Shown here: positions 27,655 through 37,314 of the stretch, one piece after another
Position numbering within the stretch: the stretch's first letter is position 1
Layout: each line of letters opens with the position of its first letter
Assembly: GCF_013371085.1 (NCBI RefSeq)
Contig: NZ_JABWCV010000006.1
Coordinates: 124,001 to 188,000 of the forward strand
DNA: 64,000 nucleotides
Source of the DNA: Vreelandella maris
Lineage (GTDB): Bacteria; Pseudomonadota; Gammaproteobacteria; Pseudomonadales; Halomonadaceae
Direction of reading: 5' to 3'
The notes under the pieces: model-generated
What the model was told of the DNA's origin: nothing
Database searches by the model: none
The model's input: the letters and a program-made list of their open reading frames with translations, nothing else
Translations under genes and position numbers: made by a program

Positions 27655-29072
27655 TCGTTTCCCCGTTGACGCCCAAGATAATGACGCAGAAATATGGCAG
27701 TTAGATTAAGCACTAGCACAATCAACACTAAAAGTAGCGCCGTGGCGTAAACCAGCGGGATCGCAGCTTGTACATCTTCGCCGTGAAAGGCGGTATCAAA
27801 TAAATGATAGCCAAGGTGCATGAACTTGCGCTCTAAATGTAGGTAAGGAAACTCACCATCAATGGGCATTTGTGGCGCTAGTTTGGCAACGCCGACGAGC
27901 ATCAGTGGCGCCACTTCGCCTGCCGCGCGGGCGACCGCTAAAATAACGCCTGTCAGCATGGCCGGTGCCGCCATGGGCAGTACGATGCGGGTAAGCATCT
28001 CCAGGCGAGTAGCCCCGAGCGCCACGGCGCCTTCGCGCTGGGCCTCAGGAATACGCGCGAGCCCCTCTTCGGTTGCCACAATCACGACGGGCAGGGTTAG
28101 CAGGGCGAGGGTTAACGAGGCCCACAGCAGGCCGCCGGTGCCAAACGTGGGCGAAGGCAGTGTATCGCTGAAAAACCACTCATCCAGCGATCCACCGATA
28201 CCGTAAACGAATACCCCCAAGCCGAAGACGCCATACACGATGGACGGCACCCCCGCTAGATTGCGCACGCCAATGCGCACCAGGCGCGTCAGCCGCCCCT
28301 GGTGAGCAATTTCATTAAGATAAATAGCGGCCAGCACGCCAAAAGGCGTGACCATGACGGACATTAAAATCACCATTAGCACGGTGCCAAATATCGCCGG
28401 CCACACGCCACCGTCGGTATTGGCTGCCCGGGGTCCTTCGCTGAGAAACCGCCATACCCCATCGCCCCAGACATGGGTTTTCTGCGACCAGCTCATCGCA
28501 TTTGGGGCTTGAGCGCTGACGATACTGGCCATCGGTTGGCGCAAGGTTTGGCCATCCACGGTGGTGAGCAGCAGCTGGCTCTCTTGACGTTGGCTAGCGG
28601 GAAGCGCCAATAAAGCCGTTAACCGTTGCCAGGCAGCGTCCCCCTCCCAGCGCTGGTCGTCTTGCTCAATGGCCACCAAGCGGCCAATAAAATCCCCCCA
28701 GGGGCTTCGCTCCAGGCGAATCAAGTCAGCTGGCTGCGCGCGTTCGGCAATCTCCTCAATCTTTACCCAGCGCCAGCGGGCGCCCTCAATGTCCTGATTG
28801 CCGGTAAAGTACAGCCGTTCATCTCCCGCTTGCTGGGGGAGCTCGACCTCGCGCACGGCATGGCCAGCAAAGGTGTCACCCGAACGCAGAGTGACCTCTT
28901 CAAGCGTCGCGGGCCAGAAGTGTCCAAGCCCACGCACTAACAATAGCGCCAGTAGAGCACCCAGCATCAGCAAGGAGAGTGCTACGCTGGCCGCGCATAG
29001 CCAAGGCCATAAGTCATTCAGCCAGTTAAAACGAGGGCGGCGAGAGGCGGTGTTGACCGTGCCAGCTTTCAT
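27648..29072 (-). CDS. pstA: Phosphate ABC transporter permease PstA
   Basis: A 474-residue permease. After a first hydrophobic helix (about 20-50) comes a periplasmic insertion of roughly 150 residues. The canonical permease core follows (from about 220), with the EAA-type loop [41 protein letters not shown]. The long N-terminal insertion is known from Pseudomonas-type PstA and absent in E. coli. It overlaps pstC by 4 bases and pstB by 7. Confidence 0.92.
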   Translation of the reverse strand: MKAGTVNTASRRPRFNWLNDLWPWLCAASVALSLLMLGALLALLLVRGLGHFWPATLEEVTLRSGDTFAGHAVREVELPQQAGDERLYFTGNQDIEGARWRWVKIEEIAERAQPADLIRLERSPWGDFIGRLVAIEQDDQRWEGDAAWQRLTALLALPASQRQESQLLLTTVDGQTLRQPMASIVSAQAPNAMSWSQKTHVWGDGVWRFLSEGPRAANTDGGVWPAIFGTVLMVILMSVMVTPFGVLAAIYLNEIAHQGRLTRLVRIGVRNLAGVPSIVYGVFGLGVFVYGIGGSLDEWFFSDTLPSPTFGTGGLLWASLTLALLTLPVVIVATEEGLARIPEAQREGAVALGATRLEMLTRIVLPMAAPAMLTGVILAVARAAGEVAPLMLVGVAKLAPQMPIDGEFPYLHLERKFMHLGYHLFDTAFHGEDVQAAIPLVYATALLLVLIVLVLNLTAIFLRHYLGRQRGNEC

Positions 29073-30190
29073 GAAGTGCCTCCCATCTGCCGATAACGGC
29101 GGCGCAGGCGCTGGCGGACAACCTCGGCTAGGGTGTTAACCAGGAACGTGAAGATAAACAGCACCAGCGCGGCAAAAATCAGCAGATGATAGGTCTGGCC
29201 GCCGGGTGACGCTTCAGGAAGCTCGATGGCAATAGCCGCGGCCATGGAGCGCATACCTTCGAAAGGGCTGGCGCTAAACAGAGCGGTGTTGCCACTGGCC
29301 ATCAGTACAATCATGGTTTCGCCCACTGCCCGGCCCGCGCCGATCATCACCGCCGAGAAAATACCTGGTCCCGCCGCCGCCAGTGCCACCTTCCACAGCG
29401 CCTGCCAACGGCTGGCACCCAGCGCCTGGGCGCCCTCTATCAAGGTCGAAGGCACATCGGCAAGGGCATCTTCTGCCAATGAATAGATGCTGGGGATAAC
29501 GGCAAAACCCATCGCCAAGCCGACAATCAGGGCGTTACGGGTGGCGTAATCCATCCCAAAGCGCTGGTCGAGCAACTGACGCAGATCACCGCCCAGCCAC
29601 AGCTGCTCCATCCACGGCGCAAGCCATAGCGCTATCGCCACCATCAGAGCGAGCCACGGTATTAGCCACAGGCCTGCCCAGGAAAGCGGCGGTAAGCGGC
29701 GGCGCAGCCGAGCTTTGACCAGTTGCCAGAGCAAGCCCGCAAGCCCGGCACTGAGCGGTAGCCAGATTATCAGTACCAAAGCGCTGGCTAGGTGTCGCTC
29801 TACCCACGGTGCCAAAATGAGCCCGGCAATAAAGCCCACCACCACGCCGGGAATGGCCTCCATCATTTCGAGCGCGGGCTTGATACGCGCACGCAAGCGC
29901 GCTGACATAAACAACGCAGAGTAGATCGCCGCCCCTAAGGCGACGGGAATCGCGAACAGCAGTGCAGCCAACGCGGCTTTAAGGGTGCCCCACGCCAGCG
30001 GAGAGAGCTTGGCCAGGGCCAAGCTCTCTCCAATCGCCAGTAGTGGCAGCGTTTCCCATATCAGAAAAACGCCGATAGCGAGAATCGCCAGCAACACCCC
30101 GACACCACCAGCGGTGATGAACCCGGTGGCCACACGATCCTGAAGCAAGCGCAATGGCTGCCGAGAAGAGGTTAACCGAGGTGGGGTCAT
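29069..30190 (-). CDS. pstC: Phosphate ABC transporter permease PstC
   Basis: A 373-residue inner-membrane permease with a hydrophobic first helix (about 25-50) and the EAA loop GAQALGASRWQALWKVALAAAGPGIFSAVMIGAGRAVGETMIVL (about 260-303). It forms the phosphate channel with PstA. It overlaps pstA by 4 bases. A probable Pho box lies 140 bases upstream, between pstS and pstC, so pstCAB-phoU may have their own phosphate-controlled promoter. Confidence 0.92.
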   Translation of the reverse strand: MTPPRLTSSRQPLRLLQDRVATGFITAGGVGVLLAILAIGVFLIWETLPLLAIGESLALAKLSPLAWGTLKAALAALLFAIPVALGAAIYSALFMSARLRARIKPALEMMEAIPGVVVGFIAGLILAPWVERHLASALVLIIWLPLSAGLAGLLWQLVKARLRRRLPPLSWAGLWLIPWLALMVAIALWLAPWMEQLWLGGDLRQLLDQRFGMDYATRNALIVGLAMGFAVIPSIYSLAEDALADVPSTLIEGAQALGASRWQALWKVALAAAGPGIFSAVMIGAGRAVGETMIVLMASGNTALFSASPFEGMRSMAAAIAIELPEASPGGQTYHLLIFAALVLFIFTFLVNTLAEVVRQRLRRRYRQMGGTS

Positions 30191-30329
30191 GTCGCTATCA
30201 TGACAAAACTAGGCATGGCAAAACCGGGGTGATCACAGTACTGACCAGCATGTATTGAAAGAGTGAGTCGTGAAGAGAGCTTATAGTGAAAACGGTGCAT
30301 AGAATGACTTCCTATTCTAAGACGATTAT

Positions 30330-30347
30330 GTGTCAATTAGATGACAG
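30330..30347 (-). promoter_or_regulatory. Pho box between pstS and pstC
   Basis: On the minus strand CTGTCAT-CTAA-TTGACAC is a perfect CTGTCAT half-site and a weaker second half-site at 11-base spacing. It lies just after the pstS stop and upstream of pstC. No comparable box was found ahead of pstS (31315-31432). Confidence 0.6.
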
Positions 30348-30351
30348 CGGC

Positions 30352-31314
30352 TTACCACCCTTGCTGCGCGTCAAGGACGCTTGGGGTTAAGGGGACAAAA
30401 CCGGATGCGCGTGCAATTTGCTGGCCCTCATCGGACATGATTAGCGTCAGTAGTGTCTGCTCGGCGGGCGGTAAGGATGCCCCGGGCGGCAGGTTCACGT
30501 AGAGGTAGAGATAGCGCGACAGCGGATAATCACCGCTCTGTATCGCTGCTTCATCGGGCGGTATGGCGATGCCGTCATCGTCATAAAGGCTTACTGCGCG
30601 CACGGCCGGCGTCAGGTGGTTAAACCCGGCGTATCCCATTGCATTGGCAGACTCGCCCACTGCAGCGACGACGGCCGATGAGCCGGGGTGTTCGCTAATA
30701 TCGTTGCGAAAGAGGCCGCCGCACAGCGCCCGTTCTTGAAATAGCCCGTGAGTGCCGGAGGCAAGGTTGCGACCATGTAACGCAATACTGCCAAATGACC
30801 AGTCACGGGTTGCCGGAAGTTGCTCCCAGCGCCGTATCGGCGCCTCGGCACCGCAGGCACGCGAGGTCGAGAAAATCGCATCGACCTGCTGGCGGGTGAG
30901 CGCGCGCAGCGGGTTATGGCGATGGACGACCACAATCAGCGCGTCTCGGGCAACCTTTAACTCCAGCGGCGGGTAGCCGTAGCGGTCAATGAAATTATTA
31001 CGCTCTTCAGTGCTCATCGGCCGCGACATCGGCCCCAGCCGGGTGGTACCTGCCATTAGCGCGGTTGGGGCGCTGGCCGAGCCGCTGGCTTGAAATTGCA
31101 GCTTTACCTCTGGGTAGCGGGAAGTCAGTGTTTCGCCCCAGCGCAGCATGAGCCCAGCCATGGTGTCCGAACCGACGGCACCTAACGTGCCGGTTATCGG
31201 CAGTGATTGCCCCCAAGTAGGTGGCGTCACCAGCAGCAGGGCCATCATCACCCAGCAACCTAAGGTGTGCCGTAGCGATAAAAGGTAGCTTCTATGAGAT
31301 GAAAGAGTATTCAA
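30352..31314 (-). CDS. pstS: Periplasmic phosphate-binding protein PstS-like
   Basis: A 320-residue exported binding protein with an N-terminal signal peptide (cleavage after TWG or nearby). The PstS-type phosphate-binding segments are GTLGAVGSDTMAGLMLRW, ASGSASAPTALMAGTTRLGPMSRPM and a catalytic-like loop RNLASGTHGLFQE. The GSDT and SGT blocks contribute phosphate ligands in this family. It is separated from pstC by 160 bases that include a Pho box. Confidence 0.88.
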   Translation of the reverse strand: MNTLSSHRSYLLSLRHTLGCWVMMALLLVTPPTWGQSLPITGTLGAVGSDTMAGLMLRWGETLTSRYPEVKLQFQASGSASAPTALMAGTTRLGPMSRPMSTEERNNFIDRYGYPPLELKVARDALIVVVHRHNPLRALTRQQVDAIFSTSRACGAEAPIRRWEQLPATRDWSFGSIALHGRNLASGTHGLFQERALCGGLFRNDISEHPGSSAVVAAVGESANAMGYAGFNHLTPAVRAVSLYDDDGIAIPPDEAAIQSGDYPLSRYLYLYVNLPPGASLPPAEQTLLTLIMSDEGQQIARASGFVPLTPSVLDAQQGW

Positions 31315-31432
31315 ACAAGCGTCCTCTTATGGTTAACTGAATCCATTCACTTGTGTTGCGACGCAGCAACGCCTCATGGCAATGTGCCTTACTGCAACGT
31401 TTACAACAATAAACTGACTAAGCGACGAACCC

Positions 31433-31849
31433 ATGACTCTTCTGGAAACCGATTTGGATGACGTACCGGCCCCTCAAGGGCAGCTTACTTTAAAATTACT
31501 GGCTTCCCGCCAAGATACCAATCTTTATGGTGATATACCCGGTGGTTGGCTAGTCAATCAAATGGACCAGGCAGCTGAGCTTGCAGCCTGCCGCGAAGCG
31601 GGTGGGCGAACGGCCACCGTGGCGATTGAAGCCATGGACTTTTTAAGCCCGGTGCGCGTCGGCTCAATGGTCAGTGTCTACACCCAGGTACAAGAGATCG
31701 GTCATAGCTCAATCAAAATTGATGTGGAAGTATGGGTACGCCCGCCCCATGGGCAACGGATTGAAGAGCGTCAAAAGGTAACAGAGGCGCGTTTTGTAAT
31801 GGTCGCATTAGACGATAATGGGCGGATCCGAGCTGTACACAGCGAGTAG
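31433..31849 (+). CDS. Acyl-CoA thioesterase, YciA/hotdog family
   Basis: A 138-residue hotdog-fold protein. The long helix block GDIPGGWLVNQMDQAAELAA (about residues 29-48) with catalytic-type Asp is followed by VAIEAMDFLSPVRVGSMVSVYTQVQEIGHSSIKIDVEV, as in YciA and other 4HBT_2 thioesterases. It hydrolyses acyl-CoAs; chain-length preference is unknown. It is transcribed away from pstS and ends at a bidirectional terminator. Confidence 0.85.
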   Translation: MTLLETDLDDVPAPQGQLTLKLLASRQDTNLYGDIPGGWLVNQMDQAAELAACREAGGRTATVAIEAMDFLSPVRVGSMVSVYTQVQEIGHSSIKIDVEVWVRPPHGQRIEERQKVTEARFVMVALDDNGRIRAVHSE

Positions 31850-31893
31850 CCCCTTTCTTATCAACCCCTTCAAAGTTCCCGCCTAAAATAGCA

Positions 31894-31916
31894 AAAGGGC
31901 GCTCAGTGCGCCCTTT
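31894..31916. terminator. Bidirectional rho-independent terminator
   Basis: A perfect 9-bp stem AAAGGGCGC/GCGCCCTTT with loop TCAGT, flanked by GCA and TGC complements. It lies between the convergent thioesterase and TRAP-binding-protein genes and can serve both. Confidence 0.8.
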
Positions 31917-31946
31917 GCCATAATTGGTGCTTGCATGCCTGTATAA

Positions 31947-33041
31947 TCAGGCACCTACGTTGTCGCGGTTCTTGAGATAGGCGTATTCACCCACGTCGCT
32001 AAACGGACGCAGTAGTTTCTGGAACGCCAAGTAAGACTCATACACGCGGCGGGACTCTTCATCGTCCTCGATTTGGCGCTGGATGGCATCCTGTGAGGAG
32101 GTGTAAAGCGCTGCCATCACGTCTTCAGGGAAGGTGCGCAGCTGAACGCCGTGCTCATCGACCAGTGCTTCCAGTGCCTGGGCATTGCGGAAGGCGAATT
32201 CGCTGATCATCGCCAGGTTAGATGCACGTGCAGCTTCGCGAATGACGTCCTGCAGGTCTTCCGGCAGCGCGTTCCAGGCATCCAGGTTGATCGTGCCTTC
32301 CAGTACCGCTGAGGGCTCGTTCCACGCCGACGTGTAGTAGTAATCAGCGACCTGGTGCAGACCGAACGCCAAATCGTTATACGGCCCCACCCAGTCAGCG
32401 GCATCCAAAGCGCCGGTTTGTAGCGAGGTGAAAATCTCTGACCCCGGCATGTTGACGGTGCTGACACCGATGCCGTTCATCGCTTCTCCAGCGAGGCCAG
32501 GAAGGCGTAATTTCAGCCCCTGCATATCGTCTAGTGAGTTGATCTCTTTTTTGAACCAGCCCGCCATTTGCGTGCCGGTGTTACCGACAGCAAAGGGTTT
32601 CAGGTTGTGTTTGGCGTAGATTTCATCCCACAGCTCTTGGCCGTCACCATGGTACAACCAGGCATTCATTTCGGTGGTGGTCATGCCGAACGGTACAGCG
32701 GTGAAAAATTGTGAAGCAGCCACTTTGCCGCGCCAGTAGTAGGACGCAGAGTGACCCATCTCAGCGGTTCCCACCGCCACGGCGTCGAATACTTCAAGCG
32801 CGGGAACCAGCTCACCCGCGCCATGGACGCGAATCTGCATACGGCCGTTTGAAAGCTGCTCGACCCGGCGGGCAAAATCATTTGCACCGGTGCCCAGAGC
32901 GGGAAAGTTTTTCGGCCACGAGGTGACCATGTCCCAGGTATAGGTCTCTTGAGCGCGTACGCTAGAGGTAGTTACGAAGGGGGCGGCAGCGACACCCGCA
33001 GCGCCTAGGCCAACGGTTTTGAGGAAGTTACGGCGTTGCAT
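31947..33041 (-). CDS. TRAP transporter substrate-binding protein, Tat-exported (orphan)
   Basis: A 364-residue DctP/TakP-like binding protein. The N terminus is a twin-arginine signal (RRNFLKTVGLGAAGVAAAP). Conserved TRAP features include VTSWPKNFPALGTGANDFARRVEQLSNGRM and the ligand arginine segment LKLRLPGLAGEAMNGIGVS. TakP-like members bind 2-oxo or other monocarboxylates; the ligand here is unknown. No permease genes adjoin it, unlike the two complete TRAP systems further on, so its membrane partner is elsewhere. Confidence 0.88.
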   Translation of the reverse strand: MQRRNFLKTVGLGAAGVAAAPFVTTSSVRAQETYTWDMVTSWPKNFPALGTGANDFARRVEQLSNGRMQIRVHGAGELVPALEVFDAVAVGTAEMGHSASYYWRGKVAASQFFTAVPFGMTTTEMNAWLYHGDGQELWDEIYAKHNLKPFAVGNTGTQMAGWFKKEINSLDDMQGLKLRLPGLAGEAMNGIGVSTVNMPGSEIFTSLQTGALDAADWVGPYNDLAFGLHQVADYYYTSAWNEPSAVLEGTINLDAWNALPEDLQDVIREAARASNLAMISEFAFRNAQALEALVDEHGVQLRTFPEDVMAALYTSSQDAIQRQIEDDEESRRVYESYLAFQKLLRPFSDVGEYAYLKNRDNVGA

Positions 33042-33146
33042 GTGAGCAAAACTCCAAAAGTCATTATCTGTTTTTATAGGACGCTAAGTGCGCCGTGTCT
33101 GCTTGTTAGTATGCTTTATAGCGAATTTAGCTCGCAAGCCTTATGA

Positions 33147-33626
33147 CTAATCATCCGCTGCGTCTTTCATACTGTTGCCGTGGCGCACCAGCCAATAGCA
33201 ACCGCCTAACGCCAAGACCGCGACCGATAGCGCACCAATTTGCCAAGGGTCGATGACTTCCATATCCAGCACCATAAACTTGCGCACCAGCGCCATAATG
33301 GCAATCAGCACGACGATTTCAACGTGAATGAAGCCTTTCCCGCTGGTCATTGTGCGGATAATGGAGTTGTTGAACTCCATGGCAATCAAGACGGTAAGAA
33401 TCATGTCGAACAAGGCTTGAAACACGCGGTAGTCAAAGGGGTCGCGGCTTTGAATAAACAGCAGCTGTACCACATGAATGACCAGATAATACATGGCGAC
33501 CAGCACAGCGCCGCCGATGGCGAGGGTCAGTACCATCGATACTAAGCGTTCAAAACGCTGGTAGCCGCTGAGTGCCTGCCAGCCGTTACTCACTTCTGGA
33601 AATAGGCGTTTTAAGCGCTGTTTCAT
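33147..33626 (-). CDS. PsiE-like phosphate-starvation-inducible membrane protein
   Basis: A 159-residue inner-membrane protein with about four hydrophobic helices and the PsiE family core FDMILTVLIAMEFNNSIIRTM and HVEIVVLIAIMALVRKFMVLD. PsiE is induced by phosphate starvation in E. coli; no Pho box is seen here. ATG 33626 is favoured over 33659 because AGAGG lies 6 bases before it. Function unknown. Confidence 0.8.
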   Translation of the reverse strand: MKQRLKRLFPEVSNGWQALSGYQRFERLVSMVLTLAIGGAVLVAMYYLVIHVVQLLFIQSRDPFDYRVFQALFDMILTVLIAMEFNNSIIRTMTSGKGFIHVEIVVLIAIMALVRKFMVLDMEVIDPWQIGALSVAVLALGGCYWLVRHGNSMKDAADD

Positions 33627-33681
33627 AATGACCTCTACATGGCGCCTGGGCGCATTCAATGGGACGTAAGTGAACAGATCG

Positions 33682-35880
33682 CTATAGCGGCGTCAGCTTG
33701 GCAAAGCCAAGTACCAGCCATTTTACCCCTTCGCCTGCAAAGCTGACCTGTACACGGGCGCGGGCACCTTCGCCTTCCGCGTTAAGGATAATCCCTTCAC
33801 CGAACACCGGGTGCTCAACGCCTTGGCCGACGTGCAGGCTAGGCAGATCGCCGCTGCTCTCAACGCTTTGCTGGGCAAAGGAGGTGCGCGATGCGGTCAC
33901 CGGGCGGGAAATATGCCCGCGCAGGCGAACTTCTTCCAGCAGGTGTGGCGGTAGCTCGCGCAAGAAGCGGGACGGGCGTGGAAACACCTCTTTGCCGTGT
34001 AGGCGGCGTGTTTCAGCATGGGTCAGGTAGAGCTTCTGCATGGCGCGGGTAACGCCGACGTAACACAGCCTGCGCTCCTCTTCGAGCCTGCCCGGTTCCT
34101 CAAGCGACATCTTATGCGGAAACAGCCCCTCCTCGACACCGGCAATAAATACCACCGGGAACTCCAGGCCTTTGGCGGAGTGCAGCGTCATTAACTGTAC
34201 GCTATCTTCAAACTCTTCAGCTTCATGGTCGCCAGCGTTAAGAGCCGCTTCTGAAAGAAATGCCTCCAGCGCCGCCATGCCTTCGCCCGCTTCGGGCGCT
34301 TCAAAAACGTCGCCCTGGGTAAAGGCGCGGGCAGCAGTGACCAGCTCTTCCAAGTTTTCGACGCGGGCTTGGCCTTTCTCGCCACGTTCACTTTTGTGAT
34401 GCTCAATCAAGCCCGTATGTACTGTCACGTGATCAATAATTTCATGCAGTGCCATACCAGCAGCATCGTTATCGAGCTGCTCAATCAGGTTGGCAAAGGT
34501 TTGCACGGCATTGGCGGCGCGGCCTTTTAAAGTGCCGTCGTTAATCGCATCGTGGAGCGCCTGCCACAGCGGAATGCTCTGCTCACGTGCACGCAGGCGA
34601 ACAATTTCCACCGTACGCGTGCCAATACCGCGGGTGGGCACATTAATCACCCGTTCCAGTGAGGCGTCGTCATCGCGGTTGAGCAGCAGGCGAAGATAGG
34701 CCAGGGCATTCTTGATTTCCAGGCGCTCATAAAAGCGGTGCCCGCCGTAAATACGGTAGGGCATGCCTTGGCGAATCAGCGTTTCTTCAAGTAGCCGCGA
34801 CTGGGCATTGGATCGGTAGAGAATCGCGATATCCCGGCGGTTGAAGCCTTCATCGACCTTTTCTTTGATGGTGTCAACGATATAGCGGGCTTCTTCCAGG
34901 TCGTTAAACCCGGCGTAAATCGAGATCGGCTCGCCTTCGATGCCATCAGTCCACAGGTTTTTGCCCATCCGCTCGCTGTTGTGGCTGATCAGTGTATTGG
35001 CGGCTTCAAGAATCGCGCTGGTGGAACGATAGTTCTGCTCTAGACGCACGGTATGGGTTTGCGGGAATTCCTGCTCAAAGCGGCTGATATTCTCCACCTT
35101 GGCACCGCGCCAGCCGTAGATCGACTGGTCGTCATCGCCCACCGCGGTCATCGGCGTTTTCATGCCAGTGAGCAGTTTTAGCCAGGCGTATTGCAGCGTA
35201 TTGGTATCCTGAAACTCATCCACCAGTACGTGACCAAAGCGCTCCTGATAGTGTTTTAACAGTGCTGGGTTATCGCGCAGTAACTCCAGGCTTCGCAGCA
35301 GCAGCTCACCGAAATCGACCAGACCGCCGCGCTCGCAGGTCAGTTGGTAGCGCTCATAGAGTTCGACCATCTGACCCATGTAGGCATCGCCATCGACATT
35401 TACCTGGTGCGGGCGCAGCCCTTCTTCTTTGCAGCCGGAGATAAACCCCTGCACCTGACGCGGCGGATAACGTTCGTCATCGATCGAGTAATCTTTCAGC
35501 AGCCGTTTAACCAGGCGCAGCTGATCGTCGGAATCGATAATCTGGAAGTGTTGCGGCAGCCGAGCATCCTGCCAGTGGGTGCGCAGCAGGCGGTGGGCAA
35601 TGGAGTGAAAGGTGCCGACCCAGACATGTCGCAGCGAGAGGCTCAGCAGCGTCTCAAGGCGGGTACGCATTTCTTTAGCGGCTTTATTGGTAAAGGTAAC
35701 CGCCAGCAGCGCGTAGGGAGACAACCCTTCGGCCTGCATCAGCCAGGCGATACGGTGAACCAACACGCGGGTTTTGCCGGAGCCTGCCCCTGCGAGCACC
35801 AACAGGTTACCTTGGGGGGCGCTCACTGCTTCGCGCTGTGCGGAGTTGAGCTGATCGAGAATCGCCGTGACGTCGTCCAT
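33682..35880 (-). CDS. uvrD: ATP-dependent DNA helicase II (UvrD)
   Basis: A 732-residue SF1A 3'-5' helicase of nucleotide excision and mismatch repair. The motifs in order are Walker A AGAGSGKTRVLVHR (near residue 30), motif Ia TFTNKAAKEMR, Walker B LVDEFQDTN, GDDDQSIYGWRGA, LEQNYRSTSAIL, and LMTLHSAKGLEFPVVF with VTRAMQKLYLTHAETR. Start MDDVTAILDQLNSAQREAV and the total length match UvrD rather than Rep. It appears monocistronic. Confidence 0.95.
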   Translation of the reverse strand: MDDVTAILDQLNSAQREAVSAPQGNLLVLAGAGSGKTRVLVHRIAWLMQAEGLSPYALLAVTFTNKAAKEMRTRLETLLSLSLRHVWVGTFHSIAHRLLRTHWQDARLPQHFQIIDSDDQLRLVKRLLKDYSIDDERYPPRQVQGFISGCKEEGLRPHQVNVDGDAYMGQMVELYERYQLTCERGGLVDFGELLLRSLELLRDNPALLKHYQERFGHVLVDEFQDTNTLQYAWLKLLTGMKTPMTAVGDDDQSIYGWRGAKVENISRFEQEFPQTHTVRLEQNYRSTSAILEAANTLISHNSERMGKNLWTDGIEGEPISIYAGFNDLEEARYIVDTIKEKVDEGFNRRDIAILYRSNAQSRLLEETLIRQGMPYRIYGGHRFYERLEIKNALAYLRLLLNRDDDASLERVINVPTRGIGTRTVEIVRLRAREQSIPLWQALHDAINDGTLKGRAANAVQTFANLIEQLDNDAAGMALHEIIDHVTVHTGLIEHHKSERGEKGQARVENLEELVTAARAFTQGDVFEAPEAGEGMAALEAFLSEAALNAGDHEAEEFEDSVQLMTLHSAKGLEFPVVFIAGVEEGLFPHKMSLEEPGRLEEERRLCYVGVTRAMQKLYLTHAETRRLHGKEVFPRPSRFLRELPPHLLEEVRLRGHISRPVTASRTSFAQQSVESSGDLPSLHVGQGVEHPVFGEGIILNAEGEGARARVQVSFAGEGVKWLVLGFAKLTPL

Positions 35881-35957
35881 AGTAGCCGCTGCCGGATCAA
35901 AAAATAGGCGGCTAGTCTAGCACAGCCAGCAAACTGGCTGTGTATACAGGTTAACGA

Positions 35958-36812
35958 TTACGACTCTTCAGGAAAGCGCAGCGTATTGAGGCTCTTTTTA
36001 ACCGCTTTAAGCTGTTCGGCGAGTTTTGGGCCGCGGGTTTTAGCGACCCCGACGGCGAGCACATCAATCAGCACCAGATGGGCAATGCGCGAACTAAGCG
36101 GCGTGTAGATTTCGGTGTCCTCGTGAACATCGATATACAGTGGAAGGCTGACCTCTTCAGCGAGCGGTGAGCCGCTGGGGCATAGCCCAATCACGGTGGC
36201 ACCAGCTTCACGGGCGAGCCGTACGCTGGCGACCAGCGCCTTGGTGCGCCCCGTTTGAGAAATCGCCACCACTACATCGCCCTCTTTTAAGGTCACCGCC
36301 GACATATTCTGCATATGAGGGTCGGCGTAGGCAGAGGTGGAAATTTGCAGCCGGAAAAACTTGTGCTGGGCGTCAAAGGCGACTGCGCCTGAGGCGCCAA
36401 AGCCGTAGAACTCCACGCGATTAGCCATTGCTAGCGCATTAACCGCTCGGCCCAGGGCGTCGTTATCCAGCCGGTCACGCACAGAGAGCAGCGTGCCCAC
36501 GGTCGAGTCAAAGATGCTGTGGGAAAACTCAGCGACCGAGTCACTATCGTTCATGGAAAACTGTGCAAACTGGCTGCCGCTGGCCAGCATTTGCGCTAGC
36601 TGTAGCTTGAAATCCTGAAAGCCATTGCACCCCAGCGCACGGCAAAAACGCACTACCGTGGGTTCGCTCACGGTGGCTTCGGTGGCCAAATCCACAATAC
36701 GCATGTGGATGACCTCTTCGGGGTTGCGCAGTACAAACCGCGCCACTTTTTGCTCGGAGCGTCGGAAGTGCTCCATGCGGCGTCTCATCTCATCGAACAG
36801 GGCGCGACTCAC
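35958..36812 (-). CDS. hexR: RpiR/MurR-family regulator, HexR-like
   Basis: A 284-residue regulator with an N-terminal HTH_6 domain (VSEPTVVRFCRALGCNGFQDFKLQLAQ, about residues 48-74) and a C-terminal SIS sugar-phosphate domain (YGFGASGAVAFDAQHKFFRL; VVAISQTGRTKALV). The sequence QFAQFSMNDSDSVAEFSHSIFDSTVGTLL follows HexR of Pseudomonas, which binds KDPG and represses glucose and Entner-Doudoroff genes. The assignment to HexR rather than another RpiR member is by overall resemblance. Confidence 0.8.
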   Translation of the reverse strand: MSRALFDEMRRRMEHFRRSEQKVARFVLRNPEEVIHMRIVDLATEATVSEPTVVRFCRALGCNGFQDFKLQLAQMLASGSQFAQFSMNDSDSVAEFSHSIFDSTVGTLLSVRDRLDNDALGRAVNALAMANRVEFYGFGASGAVAFDAQHKFFRLQISTSAYADPHMQNMSAVTLKEGDVVVAISQTGRTKALVASVRLAREAGATVIGLCPSGSPLAEEVSLPLYIDVHEDTEIYTPLSSRIAHLVLIDVLAVGVAKTRGPKLAEQLKAVKKSLNTLRFPEES

Positions 36813-37065
36813 GTTCAGCTCCTTGGCTCTTTAGCACACACTTGGCTTACTGCTAGCATTTGCCACAGTATGCCTGACTGATGGCGCAAATGGGCATGAA
36901 AAGCGTTGTTTAAGGTTAGCGTTAAAATGCCGTTAGACACTTTTTTTAAGAATGTTCATCATTTTGTCAAGTAGGTTATAGTAAGAAGTGAAGTGCCGCA
37001 CTGCATCAAACAGTCGTCACGGATGCAGGTGGACGAAGGCATATTCACCTGGAGGAACGTCGATT

Positions 37066-37281
37066 ATGAGAAACGTCGAACGCATCACCTCGGTTAAAAG
37101 CGAACTGCTCGATATCTTTATGAGTATGCAAGTAGATGAACATGCCCAGCGTCAGCGCAGCGCTGCCCAGCGTAGCCTAAGAGCGCGTCGTGGGATTGAA
37201 TTGCATCGAGAATTTCAGAAGCTATCGCGGGACATCGCCCCCTTGCCTGATGAAGATCGGCAAGAGAGCGAATTGCACTGA
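37066..37281 (+). CDS. Small basic protein, possibly PA3496-like
   Basis: A 71-residue soluble protein, rich in Arg and Glu, with a predicted helix SAAQRSLRARRGIELHREFQKLSRDI. The C-terminal ARR.IE.HRE pattern recalls the PA3496 family of small proteins named putative envelope-integrity factors; this link is tentative. ATG 37066 has GGAGGAACG upstream, a strong site; the frame from 36988 lacks one. It converges on the NSS transporter gene. Confidence 0.65.
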   Translation: MRNVERITSVKSELLDIFMSMQVDEHAQRQRSAAQRSLRARRGIELHREFQKLSRDIAPLPDEDRQESELH

Positions 37282-37314
37282 GGTTAGCAAACAGCAGGGA
37301 AGTGACGGCTTACC

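Noticed and set aside
30189-30206. Second Pho box at the pstC start
   Set aside because: The minus strand reads TTGTCAT-GATA-GCGACAT with a poor second half and it overlaps the ATG, so it is probably coincidental.
35344-35907. 187-residue open frame on the plus strand
   Set aside because: Lies wholly antisense to the well-supported uvrD gene and arises from its codon bias.
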